A stretch of DNA of 64,000 bases from Macrolepiota albuminosa (Eukaryota > Basidiomycota > Agaricomycetes > Agaricales > Agaricaceae): contig JAMWFC010000113.1 in NCBI GenBank assembly GCA_027475525.1, forward strand, positions 682,001-746,000. Direction: 5' to 3'. Under the pieces are notes generated by a model. The model searched no databases, had not been told where the DNA came from, and was given only the letters and a program-made list of their open reading frames with translations. The first letter of the stretch is position 1. Every line of letters begins with the position of its first letter. The translations under genes were made by a program, and so were the position numbers. Shown piece after piece: positions 33,761-46,290 of the stretch.

Positions 33761-34144
33761 TCCTCAACCTCCTGAGCAAGCTTCTGGCACACTGGTGGAC
33801 ATATCTCACCAGCTACATGATCTTGCGCACTTGATCACTAATTCCAGGACAACATCAATCATTGTACCAACTGAAGTAGAGGCCTCGCTTTCTCGAGTTA
33901 TATCTTGTATTACGCCACAACTCAGAAGTGACATTGTACTCTTGTGGACACCTTCTTCTGCCTCATCATCTTGCAACACAACATCATCTCTACAACAATC
34001 ATCTGCAGTAATTCAACCTTTAATTTGACAAAATATTTGTCTCAATCATCAGACCACCCTCTCCCAGTTGTATATCTATGAGGATGTCAATGCTTACATT
34101 GAATATCCAGACTCAGGCCCTGTAGATCCTATTGAATATTTATT

Positions 34145-34298
34145 TTAGCAAGATGTGGCAAACTGGCACAAACCTTGGCTCAATTTTGCATATTTTTTAA
34201 GATCACCATGTGGTGGACTTATTAGCAAGATGTGGCAAACTGGCACAAACCTTGGCTCAATTTTGCATATTTTTTAAGATCACCATGTGGTGGACTTA
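34145..34298. repeat. 77-bp tandem duplication 15
   Basis: Exact units 34145-34221 and 34222-34298, in the transposase-like relic. Confidence 0.95.
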
Positions 34299-34637
34299 GG
34301 CAGGGGAGAGTGTAAAAATTCCTGCTTTAGATGTTGAGGGTGATAAGGATCGCTTCATACATTGTGTCGAATATCACTATACATGTATGTATCAAGTAGA
34401 GCATCATTCAATATATTAAATTCAGTATAATTTTTCTTTTTCTTAGGCCAAGGCTCAAAAGTCTGTCCAAGTGCAGATATGGATGAAATGAGGCGCTCAC
34501 ATACATCTGCATCATGTCTTGATGTTGAAAAACATTTAGCTCAAGATATTGATCATCAAATGGCATACTCATTACCCTCGTGACAAATCTTTGAAAAAAC
34601 TGCAGCACTTATTGTAGTACTTGGTTGCAAGTAGTAC

Positions 34638-35628
34638 TGATAGTTCTGGGGCTTGCTAGTGTAGAATATGACCTTCAATTCACACTGACTTTGACAATGA
34701 AATCGATTATGATAGTTGTGAATGCTTTTAATAATTTTGCTGAAAGCAGAGGTTTTGTGCTATTATTGTTGTTAATGCTTTCAATAATCTTACCAAAAGC
34801 AGAGGTTTTGAGCTCTTATAATGTTGACTGCTTTCAATAATCTTGCAGAAAGCACAGACTTTGAGGTATTATAATGTTGAATGAGAATAATAATATTCTA
34901 GAAAATGGAGGTTTTTCAACAAACTCCGGCCTAAGCAATTCACTCCCTAGGAATCACTGAGCCTTTGCCTATCAATTGCCTGTCTATTCTTTACTAGACT
35001 TGAGCTATTTATACTGTTTTTCTGGTGCACAGACTACTATCTACATATGACTCTTTGTCGGAAACTCTCCAACTTCCAGAATGTATTTGATAGTACAATT
35101 TCCTTTTTGGGAGGCATGTTTTGGTGCCACCAGTTCCACCACTCAACTTCTTGTTTCATCATTCCTCCAGATGTTTCTGATTGCCACTTCCCCATTTGCT
35201 TGAGCTCCATTTAGCACAATCCCATTTATAGATCCTTCTTTTCTCTTTTAGTGCCTCCTTGCATCTCCTGCTTCTTTCCTTTTCTCCTAGTTATGTCAAA
35301 TCAAACATTAACTGATTTGATAATGAAATTGAGTTATTATAATTGTCAATGACAATAATAATATCCCAATTTCATCTTATTCCATCTGCTCTGCCAGCTT
35401 CCATGCTTTTTCTCCCATGACAGTGGTTAGACTATTGTTGAGCTGATAGTTTGAGCTGGTTCCTGCCTGTTGTTCTGTACTTTTCTGTGTATTTGTTGGG
35501 ATGTTTTCAGAGATATATATTTGTTGAGACTGCTACCAGGAGGCTTATAGTTTTCAGCCCATAATTAAATGTTTATTTTGACTTCTGGTGCATAGTATGT
35601 CCCTGACTGCTGATACAGTGTTGTATCA
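34638..35628 (+). repeat. LTR-like repeat S, copy 2
   Basis: Starts TGATA and ends TATCA (perfect 5-bp inverted ends). Similar to copy 1 at 20596-22552 but without nested insertions. A CTATTTATAC box lies near 34989 at the same place as in copy 1. A ~62-bp motif (TGCTTTYAATAATYTT...AAAGCAGAGG) is repeated three times at 34719-34880. No target duplication found. Confidence 0.6.
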
Positions 35629-38371
35629 TTATATCAGCATATAGAAAATTAGGCTGTAATATACCTTTTTATAAAGAAACAATTCTATCATTGTTGGAGA
35701 AGAAGATCTTGAATGATCTTTTTATGCATCACACAGTCATGAGTCATGGATACATTCCAAAGACAGAAGCATGTGCTGGACAACTGTTTTTAGACTATAA
35801 CAAGTCAGGTAAAACTTTTGTGGCATAAGTTCTGGTATTTTTCTGCATAAAACAGCATCTAATATAGATTACATATTTTATAGCTGCAAACACTATAATT
35901 GAGAATTTTCAAGAGATCACTATATCCAGTACCTTGATGGATTTTTTGATATTGATTATCTTGAAGCTTATTTCACTGAGGATATAGAAGAACTAGATAG
36001 AATTGAAAAGTCATTCTTGAATATGGGCCATTGGCTTTGTGCTGAAGGGGTGTAGTAAATGTATCATCTTAGCATGCATATTGTCTTAAGCATTCAGATT
36101 TTGATAAAAAGTTCTAAGCTGATCATAGTTTTTAGCTGCTGATCACCATGATTCTTCAGAGTGTCTCATTCAACCTGAACTACAGTGGTTGTCTTGCAAT
36201 GTGAAAGTAAGGTACTATGAACCACTTGAGCAGTTATGCAATGACTATTTATATACTCTCATGACTATCTGTGGAATTCATCATCATCCAATTCCTCTAC
36301 CTCAGAAAACACCATCTGCAGTTCGAGCTTCAAGTTCTTAGGCTAACTAAAGATGATCTTTCAGATTTGACACCTTGTCGCTTTCTTTGTCACTCAGTTC
36401 TTCAGTCTTATCTTTGTCAGAGATTTCCTGGCATTTATATGCCTTTACTCACACACCTCCATGTCTCTTTGGCAAACCACTCTCATATTAAGACTTATAT
36501 CACTGGGGCACAAAAAGAATTATATCTCCAAGGAACTGAATAGGAAGGTGCATTGTGATGATATTGACAAAGGCTTTATTTAAACCAACTTTTCAGGGCT
36601 TCAATTGCAGTACTTGTGGGAAGCTAGTCAGCCTGACTCAGAATGGTATATTCAGAGTATGATTGAGATCCCACCTCATGAGCATGTCAATCATGCTGAA
36701 GATGAAGAACCAAGATAAAACAAAATCTCTTTGCATTATAGTCTGTATGAGAAAGAAGAGTAGTCAACAGCTTTTACAGGCTTGATATTTGCAGTGCAAT
36801 ATTGGTTTCGAGCGGGTTCTTGGATTTTATGAATTTGAACTTGCTGGAATAGATTACATTAATAACATCAGCAAGTGGTGCTCAACATTAATTTCACTGA
36901 GTGTTATCTGACCATTGTTAATTAGGTATTACCTATTGCCATGTATTCTTAACAAGACAGACAGCCATTGCACATCAGCAAGTTTTTGAAGAGATTGAAA
37001 AGATTGTTTTGCTGAATACAGAAAAATCCTTAAAATGGCGACATTTGCATGCAAAATGTCTTGACAAGTATGATGGTATGCTTCTCTTACTAACACTAGA
37101 TCAACATGGTGGATAAGCCAAAGGTGAGCAACGTAGCTCTCTTTATTTCCCTTCTGATCTTCTTTTTGAGGCATTGGTCTACACTTGTAGAAGTTATGTC
37201 AAAGTGAGCTTCTATAAGGAAAACCAGACCTACATGAGCCCCATCATACTTTGTCAGAGCTATTACCTTATAATTATCTTCATTGAATTGTCTGTCTTTG
37301 CACTGTTCACTTTATGTGGAATATTTGCAAATGTGCTGTATCTGATGAAGTTTGTCATCTCATGCGCAGTCTTTCATGCATTGAGCACCCCAATGGGGAT
37401 GAAACCATCAAAAAGATTATAAACAAAGAGAGAAAGGCAGAAAAAGGTCAGATCCAAATATTCTTAATATTCTAGATCCTGAATTCTTTATTTAAAGATT
37501 GGCTACATGATAAAGAGTGAAGCAAATTTACACTTCAAGCCATCTGCTGGCAACATAGCCATATTCCTCTAAATGTTTGACATGCAGGGAGCACTACAAG
37601 TAATATTGTTGAAAGCATGCATTCTGATGTTAATTGCGAAGGTGTTCAATGCATGTTAGTTGAAGGAGTAAAGAAAGGTCAACATTTTGATGACATGAAA
37701 TTACGGTCTCTTGAGGTATGTATAATTGAGATCTTCTATATAATATATTAAAGCAATCTGATTAAAGGTGAATGAATCATTCAGAATTCGTTCAACATAC
37801 AACTCAGGACATATCTCGGAAAATATCATTAAAGGCATAAAACAGAAATGTGAGTTATTTTTACAATTGATAGCTACAATGATTCATTTTATATGGCATA
37901 TAGATGCAGACCACTATCAAAGAATCTTAGCTGAGGACATCAAGATTGAAGTCTATAATAAAAAAAATCAAAGCAGCACACAATATTCTCAAAAAGAAAA
38001 TCACATCATATGAAGAAACAAAGCAGCACCTTGCTTCTGGTTTGAGTACTTCTCAGACTATGGAACAAGCTCAGAAGTCAGCAGCTAAAGCACATAAAGC
38101 ATATGAAAAACTTTTGGCATTGATTCCAAGTTTGCCAATAGGTTCAGGTAAGATAGCTGTAGTGACACCATTATATCCATAAAAATTATATCATTATGTC
38201 TTTGGTATGATTATTAACAGTCAGTTGTTGTTGAGAAAATGTTAGAAACAGTTTATTGAAGTACAGTCATTGTTGAGCAAATGTTAAAAACATAATTATA
38301 ACTAATCATCTTTAATTTCAATAATGCGGCACTCTTTTGAGTGCAAAGCAAACTTACTCATAATAAAAATT

Positions 38372-39478
38372 TCACTGCACAATCCACATCTCTGAGAAAG
38401 ACCTTCCCAGTTTCAAGTTAGAATACCCCTCTCTAAAACTAAATTTTCCATTACTTTCTGTTCTCTTACACTGAGCTCCTGTAATGCTGAGGTGATGCTT
38501 GGTTCTGCTGATATTGATGGAGCTGCAATCAGAGTAGAAGTTGATGAAAGAGAAGCTGAGGGTAGCTGTTTGCAAATCCAAATCCATGCATTAGAATCAT
38601 TGCATGCATGAGCAGCTGTGTTGACACCTATATTGAATTCATAGTAATCACAAGGGGCTATAGATCTATTTGATATATAATGGTAAGACTTGTAATATAG
38701 ATTACAACATTGATTTGTAAGTGCTGTAAGATGTGGGCCTGAAAACTGTGGCATTTGTATTTTAGCCAGTGCTTGTGAGCTATGAAAGGAACCATAAACT
38801 TCAGTCTTGAAAATAGCATTAATTCGATGAGCTGAGAAGAGAGTGAGTTAACTAATAGCATAATTAAAAAGAAGTCACAACATACGATCTCCAGGAAGCT
38901 GTTCAACATTAGGGTAGGATAAAATATATTCACTGCAATATCCCTGAAAATATCCAACTTCTGCACTGTCATTCACACGTTGTAATAGGAATACCTGAAG
39001 TGGGCCATCCAAGTTTGGTTGGGCCCTACTCGCTAAAGAGAATCAACTGTCAATGCTAAAAACTGATGATAGAAAGTTAAAGACATACTCATTGTTGGTA
39101 ATTCCACATAAGATGAGTGATGTGTTACTGTTGTATATTTCTCTACTAAGTTGACTAATAAATAGTGTTTAATACAAAACAAACAGTAGAAAACAAAAAC
39201 GCACTATAAAAACTACAATTGGCTTGTGTACTATATGATCGACACAAGACATGGTACTCACAATCTTTGGGATCTGCCTTCAAGTTGGTCTTTACAATTC
39301 TCAAAGAAGAGGTCTGACCCTTAGGTAGCAATATTACACAAAAGCATGGCCAGTGTAAGCCTCTCGCATGCAACCAAGCCCGAATGCCAGCAGGATTAAT
39401 GAGATTGCCATTGTGAGTTGGCCTAAAAATGCACATTGAACAATCAGCACATATGCAATATAAAAGCTTACCAAGCAA
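38372..39478 (-). other. Unrecognised minus-strand ORFs
   Basis: Frames 38754-38413, 38972-38658 and 39478-39155 look partly protein-like (balanced composition, several Trp and Cys) and could be exons of one decayed gene. I do not recognise it. 39479-39890 shows nothing. Confidence 0.3.
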
Positions 39479-39896
39479 TCAAAACAAGTTGCCTAGCCAA
39501 GAGTGAATAGACTAATAAATTGACAGCAGCCTATTGAGTGAGAATACACTGAGTGAATATATCATTGAAGCTTGCCATAAGTCTGGTGTATGTGGAAAAC
39601 AACTGACCAGCTTATAAAAACTTTAAGAAAGTCATTGCCTATCAGACTCGGACCTGGACCTCAATAAGAAGGTGCAGTAATTTGAAAGCAAATGCATGAC
39701 AAGCGAAGGAAAGCAAAGCCAAGAATAATCAATAAGTGATTATTAATGGTGGGATTAAATTGAAGGATTAATTACTATTTGCTAACTATTTGCTAATGCA
39801 GTCGGGATATTATGGGAGAGAAAAACAAAATGTCTATCTTTGACTTTGACACTTGTGTGCAAGAATAAAGTGTTGTACACAACTTGTATACATTGA

Positions 39897-40785
39897 TCTA
39901 ATACATTATTGCTATGACAATTGTACGCCTGCTAATGAACGTTGGGTGAGGCCTGTTGTGGATGCTCTGAACCCTTGCACCATACAAAAGGACAGTAGTT
40001 CTGAACAGCCAGATAGTCAGCCATGATTCCTTTTCTGATGCTAGGAGTCCACAATGAATTGCATATGAATATTTTGCAATCCCCATGCAAGCATAGTGTG
40101 GCTCCTGTTTTGCGACAATGGGAGGATAGACTCACCAAAATTATTGCTAGCTATCTCCTGAATGCCAGCGTCAGTCTCAAGAAAGACTCATGCAAAGATG
40201 GTACAGCCTGTAAGTAAGACGCCAAGATTTGTTCATGCTTGGACAAATAATCGTAAAAGGTGTCGCTTGACCAGCGACTATGGCCTTCATAGCCTTAAAT
40301 GGAATCCCTTGCATTAAGTACTCTAATGTGGCTCCTATGTGTATGCTGTGACCTTGAAGGGGCTCAAGATTACAGGCTTTGGCAGCCTTGGTTAGGACTT
40401 CTAGGAACTTCTTCTTTGTCAAGGAGGTAGACTTTCCCTTCTTGTTCCAGTACGCAAACAACGGACCATCTGCTGGAGGATTGTTTGTTTTCAGATGGTT
40501 CTCTAAAGCTGCTTTTGGGTCTGTCTCATTGTTTTGCACTGCTCAGAATACCAATTCTCTGTGTATAGCTGATTTTGTCCTGGGGAGAAAAAACAACGTG
40601 GTTGGTAGACCTGTGCGGTCCTTAAATGACAATATGTCACTCAACTTGATATAAATGAGGAGGTTGAAAGAGGAGAGTGTTTGCACCATAAACTCCCCAA
40701 GTCTGGCTGCACTATAAGAGCAGGTTGTCATGCAGCTAAATACAGCTGCATGCAGTGGGTCTGCACTGAGAGAGTCTATGTTCAA
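39897..40785 (-). pseudogene. Tyrosine recombinase (Crypton-like or integrase-like) remnant
   Basis: DNA breaking-rejoining enzyme. Frame 40785-40543 holds the start of the catalytic domain; 40539-40177 holds the Gly-His-Ser-Ile-His block where the family has His-x-x-Arg (Gly-His-Gly-Ile-Arg), so a catalytic Arg is His (one transition). The final Tyr-containing helix falls after another frame change (40217-39940). A stop separates the first two frames. The gene is cut at its 5' side by the LTR at 40799, so the chromovirus inserted into it or next to it. Confidence 0.65.
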
Positions 40786-40798
40786 TTGTGTGCATATG

Positions 40799-41545
40799 TG
40801 TCAGGTTCCGCTGAGCCGGGGGCTTTCCGGGAAAGCAACACCCTTACAATGCGGACTTGAGCTACAGATACTCGGGTGTCTGGAACTCCGGGGCTAGGAC
40901 TCCAGGGTTCAAGACGCGGACAGGGGTAATCCCAGGAGAGGAAACTTGGTCTGGGGATTTTGGGTTGTGGGTAGCTGGGGGTTGGATGGGGGTTGAGTCG
41001 TGAACCGGAGGTTCTAAGATGAGACCGGGTTAGCAAATTACAAGTCGCGAAGTACGTACCAAACTTTAGAGCACATGGTTATTCAAGCGTGCCAGTCAAG
41101 CGTGCCAGTCAGTGCGTACCAATCAAGCAAAGGGCACGCAACAATTCAAGTTATCCAAGTTAATATCAAGACTAGCGAATACAACAGGGAACTACCCAAT
41201 CAAGCAAAGGGCACGCAACAATTCAAGTTATCCAAGTTAATATCAAGACTAGCGAATACAACAGGGAACTACACTATAAGTACTATGGGACTGGGTCTTG
41301 GGATTCCGGGTGTCTGGGATGGGTTCCGGGAGTCATTGAGTAGTGGGCAGGGACTGTATACTTGGATCGCACGTGTGGGGCACGTGATCAATTGGCGCGG
41401 AGGGAGCTGTGATGCATGATGCGTGATGGCCAGAAGCGAGTCGTGTGATCTGATTGTTGATTGGGGCTGGTGGCAGCTGATGGCGGTCCTTGATGCGCAT
41501 GATGGCGGTGTTGGTAGTTGTGATGGCAGGGCGTGTCCTGTGACA
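40799..41545 (-). repeat. 3' LTR of chromovirus Cv1
   Basis: Reads TGTCAGG to GTGACA on +. By position it is the 3' LTR of the minus-strand element whose gag-pol lies at 49239-43169. Compared with 61922-62814 it lacks the last ~200 bp before the terminal TGACA. Directly after TGACA the sequence enters the middle of the zinc-cluster gene, so the polypurine tract and exon 1 are deleted. A 77-bp duplication lies inside. Confidence 0.75.
41119..41272. repeat. 77-bp tandem duplication 16
   Basis: Exact units 41119-41195 and 41196-41272, inside the Cv1 3' LTR. Confidence 0.95.
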
Positions 41546-42937
41546 ATTCGAGCATGCCCTAGAGAGGCCCTGGGCCTGCCTTCCCATGCCTGGTGCGTCA
41601 GTAATAGGCTGGTAGGTGGTCTTGTGCTTCCGATTTCATAGCTAATTTGAGTGCCTAGTGCCTCCACTGCACCTGCTGGCAGGTCTCCTGCTTGTTCGAG
41701 GCCCTGGCCCCCTCATCTCAATGGGACACCTCAGTGTGCAAGGCGTGTCGCCTCAATCACGAGCAGTGTTCCGTCTTGGTGCTGTGGAGGGCGTACAGTG
41801 TGTCGCAGAAGCAGGGATGGCCGTTGGAGAGGGTGACCTGGAGGATGGGGGTAGAGGAGAGGACCTGGGTAGCAGAGCCGGAAGGGGTCCTGGAGGAGGT
41901 GCCTGCTGGGGGTCTGGGGGGGTGCCCATGGGAGGTTCGGGGGGTGGGGCAGGGGAGGGGGGAGTTGTCCAGGTAGGGGGCCAGGGCCGGCCCGTGGTGT
42001 TGATCATACGCTGGGTCACTCGGTCTGGCACCCAGGGGCAGGGGGGTCGTGGGGGGCGACCAGACAAGAGGAAGCGGCGGGCATTGCCCAGTCCCTCCCC
42101 AGGGCCTTCCAAGAGGGTGCGTCTGCCCGTGGAGACCCCATCTCTGGCCTCCCCAGCGCGCCTTTCCCCAGCAATGTTCTCCCCATTGTCTGGGCAACCC
42201 CTGAGCGTCGAGATGAGGGCCTTGCAGGAGCGCTTGGAGCAGGCCAATCGGGAGAGGGAGGAGCACGAGGAGGGGGCGAGGGAGAAGGCGGCGCTCCAGC
42301 GGGGGCTGGAGGAGGATTGTGAGGCGGCCCTCTGGGAGCTGGAGGAGGCGAGGGTGGCCCGGGAGGGAGCTGAGGCCCAGCTGGATGCCCTGAGGGCCAG
42401 GCTAGAGCAGGGGGTGGGGCTTTCAGGGCAAGGTACCTCGAGCCCAGAGTTGGTTGAGGCCTTGCATTGGGACGTGGTGATCGGGCGCATGGCCTCCTTA
42501 AGTGAGCGTCTTCCCCCTTGTCCGTGGTCGGGTCAGTACTAACATTTCCAGGCTGGGCCCGGGAGCATTGCTTGCTCCTGAATGGGGTCGCCACGGCATT
42601 TGCGTCCCTGCAAGAGGGGCTACGGCTGGAGGTAGGGAACCCCGGAGTGAAGCGGAGCCTGGACTTGTTGGGGAGGTTGGTGGCTGCACACCGCCGGAGG
42701 AATGTCCTAGCCCCGGGGTCGTGGTTCGAGCGGGTCCTGAACGAGGGCGAACAGCTCCCGTCTTGGGACCAGCTGGCTGAGGAGGTGTGGTGGGAGCACG
42801 GTCTGGGGGGGGGGTGGGGGAGGATTTCCGGGGCTGGCCAAGGGGAGGGGATGGTGAGGGCGGTTCGGGGCCCCAGCTCTAGGGGTCCCCATTTTCTTGT
42901 TATTGCCTGTCTTGTGGTGCCTGTAACTGTAGAATAG
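41546..42937 (+). pseudogene. Antisense zinc-cluster gene of Cv1 (5' truncated)
   Basis: Runs opposite to Cv1 gag-pol. The tail of exon 2 ends near 41610; exon 3 starts 41659 after a TAG acceptor and opens with Cys-x2-Cys-x6-Cys, a 15-residue loop, then Cys-x2-Cys-x6-Cys. The second Cys pair precedes a conserved Trp-Arg-Ala block, then Gln-Gly-Trp-Pro-Leu. After a frame change it has Lys-Arg-Lys-Arg-Arg-Ala (NLS-like) and Pro-Ser-Pro-Ser-Pro-Gly-Pro-Ser-Lys-Arg, then a Glu/Arg/Ala coiled coil (42200-42420). The intron 42502-42551 has a CTAAC branch point. Exon 4 keeps the Ala-Ala-His-Arg-Arg-Arg-Asn block shared with the copy at 58.7-60.9 kb. Confidence 0.7.
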
Positions 42938-43075
42938 TGTACTTTACAAAAATGTATATACTTGGTCTCCCATGGTCAATGGGAAGTGTGAGTAAGGGTG
43001 TAACTGTAGAATAGTGTACTTTACAAAAATGTATATACTTGGTCTCCCATGGTCAATGGGAAGTGTGAGTAAGGG
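42922..43075. repeat. 77-bp tandem duplication 17
   Basis: Exact units 42922-42998 and 42999-43075, between the zinc-cluster gene and pol of Cv1. Confidence 0.95.
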
Positions 43076-43168
43076 GGCGAAAAAACCGGAAAAAACACCT
43101 TGCCCAGACTCCGGGACACTACTGTGAAAGAGTACTAAAAGGGAGTAAGATCTAGAAAGGGAAAACAG

Positions 43169-46100
43169 AAAGTATACATGGGAGTTGAATCCCTACTGAG
43201 CCCAGAGGCGGGGGTTATGCCCACTACTGTCGTCTGTGAGTCCTGCGCCCGGGAGGGTTGTTTCCTGAGTGCCGTCACTGGAAGTCTCTGAGTTTGTCGA
43301 GGGCGCCTTCGAGGTTTCAACGCGGTTCCCAGGTGTTGTTCTCCGGGCCATATCCCTTCCATCATACGAGGAAGTGGGGTCGTCCACGAATGTCCTGGGA
43401 GTCGAGGATGTCTTCAACCTCGTAGTGGTACTCGTCCTCGACCTCGACCAGGGGAGAGGGCTCAGAGCATCGTTCAGAGAAGGGATCCGGGGGGTGTTGT
43501 TCCAGGAGGCAGACATGGAATACCAGGTGTAGACCCTTAAGTTCCGGGGGGAGCTCGATCTTGTAGGCGTGGGATAAGACTTTCTTCAAAATCTTGAATG
43601 GGCCGAGGCACTTGTGATCGAGTTTTGGGGAGGGCCGGCGGGTGCGGAGGTGGCGTCGATCTAACCATACCTTTGTCCTGGGGGTCCAGTCGGGAGTGTC
43701 TTCCTGTTTCTGGTTGGCATGTTTCGCATAGGCCTGGTTTGCGGTGTCGATTTCTTCCCGGAGGAACTCGTGAAGGGATTGGAGGTCCCAGGCGACCTTG
43801 TGGGCGGCGTGCGATGGGATGTCCTGGAGCGAGAGTGTCAGTCGGGGGTGGTATCCCTTGTTGGCGAAGAAAGGTGATACCCTGGTGGCAGAATGCAGCG
43901 TGTTGTTGTAGGTGAACTCGGCCAGGGGGAGCTCAGCATGCCAGTCGTCCTGTAAGTAATTGACGTACAGCGCAGCGTGTTGTTGTAGGTGAACTCGGCC
44001 AGGGGGAGCTCAGCATGCCAGTCGTCCTGTAAGTAATTGACGTACAGCGGAGATACTGCTTGAGAGACTGATTGACCCTTTCAGTTTGACCATCAGTTTC
44101 GGGGTGGTAGGCAGTAGAGAGGTTAGTCTTTACTTCAAGGGCCTTACAGAGGGAAGTCCAAAACTTGGACACGAAGAGTGGGCCACGGTCAGAGACGATG
44201 TCGTCTGGGAGTCCGTGTTTGGCAAAGACGTGCTCAAGGAACAGCTGGGTGAAGTCCGGGGCGGTGTCCGTGGTGTGGCAGGGTAGGAAGATGCCCTGTT
44301 TGGTTAGCCTACACACAACGACAAGAATGGCATCGAACCCTTCAGATTCCAGGAGTTTGACAATGTGGTCCAGAGATATGGAAGACCAGGGGCGTCGTCC
44401 AACCGGCAGGGGTTTCAGGAGTCCGTATGGTCGGTGTCGGGGGACCTTGGCCTGGAGGCAGGGTTCGCACGATCGAATGTAGTGGGTCACATCCTTCTTC
44501 AACCCTGGCCAAAAGTAAGTCCGGGAGATGAGCTGGAGGGTCTTACGTATTCCAGGGTGTCTCCGGAGCTTGTGGTCATGGTGTTGGCAGAGAACGTCGT
44601 AGCAAAGTCGGGCGTGATCTGGGACGTAGATGCGGCCGTCCCAGAGGAGGAGTTTTTTGTCGGGGGACAAGGAGAAGGCAGGGTCCTGGTCGGTCCCATT
44701 GGGAGTGTTGCGGGGGTTGTGGTCGCTGAAGTACTGGTCTTGGGGGGCGTGGCGGATCTGGCTCAGGGTCCCTTTGTTGTTTAAAATCAGTACGGCATTC
44801 AAATGTTTGGGAGGAATCACCACACAATAATTGAACGCATTGCATTCTGCCTCGAATGACTTCTTGGGGTAGACGTCCGGTCGTCAGGTGAGGGCATCGG
44901 GTTTAGCTCCCAGTCGTCCTGGGCGGTACTGGATTGTGAAGTCGTATTCTGAGAGAATCTTGGACCATTGGGCCTGCCGTTGACTGAGCTGCTTGGTCGT
45001 GGTGAAGTACTGCAGGTTGTTGTGATCCGAGTAGACCTGGATCCGGTGCCAGGCTCCCTCAAGGTAGGCTCGCCATTGTTTGAAGGCTTCGACGATGGCA
45101 AGGAGCTCCTTGTCGTAGATGTCGTAGTTGAGCTTGGCGTTGATCATGGACCGGGTGTAGAAGGTGACCGGCTGGGGCTCCCCATCGTCGGATCCCATCT
45201 GCGAGAGAATCCTGGTGATGGCGTAGTCGGAGGCATCACATTCTAGGATGATCGGGAGGGCGGGGTTGTAGTGCCGGAGTACGGGGGCAGCTGTGAAAGC
45301 CTCCTTGAGTAGGTTAAAGACGCTCTGGCACTTACTGTCTCAGTTCCATGCAACGTCCTTGTGCATGAGCCGGTTGAGGGGTTTTGTGATACCAGAGTAG
45401 TTGTCTATAAACCTCCGGTAGAAGTTAGCGAAACCCAAGAAGGACTGTACTTCCTTGACGTTCCGGGGTTGCGGCCAGTTGACAATGGCCTTGACTTTGT
45501 GGGGGTCCATGCAAATGCCATTCGGGAATACGATGACGCCGAGATACTCAACCTCTTCCATGTGGAATGAACACTTCTCAGGCTTGGCGTGGAGGTTGTG
45601 CTCCCAGAGGCGTTCAAGGACTTGCCGGACGTGCTTCTGGTGGTCCTCCTTTGAGTCGGAGTAGATGAGGATGTCGTCCAAGTAGACAATCACAAAGACA
45701 TTGCTCATGTCATGGAAGATGTCATTCATGAAGTATTGGAACGTGGCGGGGGAGTTGGTCATTTCAAAAGGCATCACAAGGTACTCAAACAGACCATACC
45801 ACGTGTGGAACGTGGTTTTCCACTTGTGTCCTGGGGCGATGTGGACATTGTTGTAGCCGGAGCGGAGGTCGATTTTCGTGTAAACTTTGGCACTGCAGAG
45901 TCAATCGACCAGATCGCCAATGAGCGGGAGTGGGTAGCGGTTCTTCTTGGTGATCTTATTGAGTCCCTGGTAGTTGATGCAGAGTCAGAACGAACCGTTC
46001 TTCTTCTTGGCGAATAGAACCGGGGCTCCAGCGGCAGAGGCAGAGGGTCGGATGAATCCCTTACCGAGCATTTTGTCGAGGTAGTCCTTGAGGGCCCGGA

Positions 46101-46290
46101 GTTTGACTTTTGACATGTTGTACACCTTGCCGAAAGGGGGGGCAGCTCCTTCCTCGAGGTCGATAGTATGGTCATAAGGGCGGTGAGGGGGAATCTCCTT
46201 GGCGTCTCCTTTGGAGAATACATCAGCGAACTCGTGATACTCTGGGAGAACTACTTCTCAGAGGATCTGCTCCTCGGTTTTCTTCTCTGG
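43169..46290 (-). pseudogene. Pol of chromovirus Cv1 (RT, RNase H, integrase, chromodomain)
   Basis: Decayed Ty3/Gypsy pol. RT has Tyr-Leu-Asp-Asp-Ile-Leu at about 45685-45668. RNase H starts near 45245 (Glu-Cys-Asp-Ala-Ser). Integrase has an HHCC domain near 44570-44460, then Asp (Leu-Asp-His-Ile, about 44365), Asp (Val-Ser-Asp-Arg-Gly, about 44200) and Glu (Gly-Gln-Thr-Glu-Arg, about 44080). A C-terminal chromodomain lies near 43440-43330 (Tyr-x-Val-Glu-x-Ile-Leu-Asp, then Trp-Lys-Gly-Tyr-Gly), which in this group targets insertion to H3K9-methylated chromatin. In-frame stops at 45985-45987, 45901-45903, 45340-45342, 44884-44886 and 43362-43364 are all TGA. A 77-bp duplication breaks integrase. 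Confidence 0.85.
43895..44048. repeat. 77-bp tandem duplication 18
   Basis: Exact units 43895-43971 and 43972-44048. Breaks the integrase frame; joining across it restores continuity from the Glu motif into the downstream domain. Confidence 0.95.

Larger units (their letters stand above)
33731..38182 (+). pseudogene. Relic of a repeated transposase-like gene, copy 1
   Basis: Scattered plus-strand frames recall a protein family repeated in Agaricomycetes genomes, as I remember it. Blocks: N-terminal pieces 33731-34610; a Tyr-Leu-Asp-Gly-Phe-Phe-Asp-Ile-Asp block (about 35930); 36271-36543; Arg-Gln-Thr-Ala-Ile-Ala-His (about 36955); Trp-Arg-His-Leu-His-Ala (about 37037); Arg-Ser-Leu-Ser-Cys-Ile-Glu-His (about 37360); Asn-Ile-Val-Glu-Ser-Met-His (about 37600); and a coiled-coil C-terminus ending in Gly-Ser-Gly-Lys (37946-38182). 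The Cys/His and acidic pattern is compatible with a MULE-like transposase, but this is inference. Many stops, and split by an LTR (34638-35628). Confidence 0.5.

Noticed and set aside
41753..42594. Pro/Ser-rich minus-strand frames (192-245 aa)
   Set aside because: Complement of the Gly/Glu-rich zinc-cluster exon; no domain or splice support.
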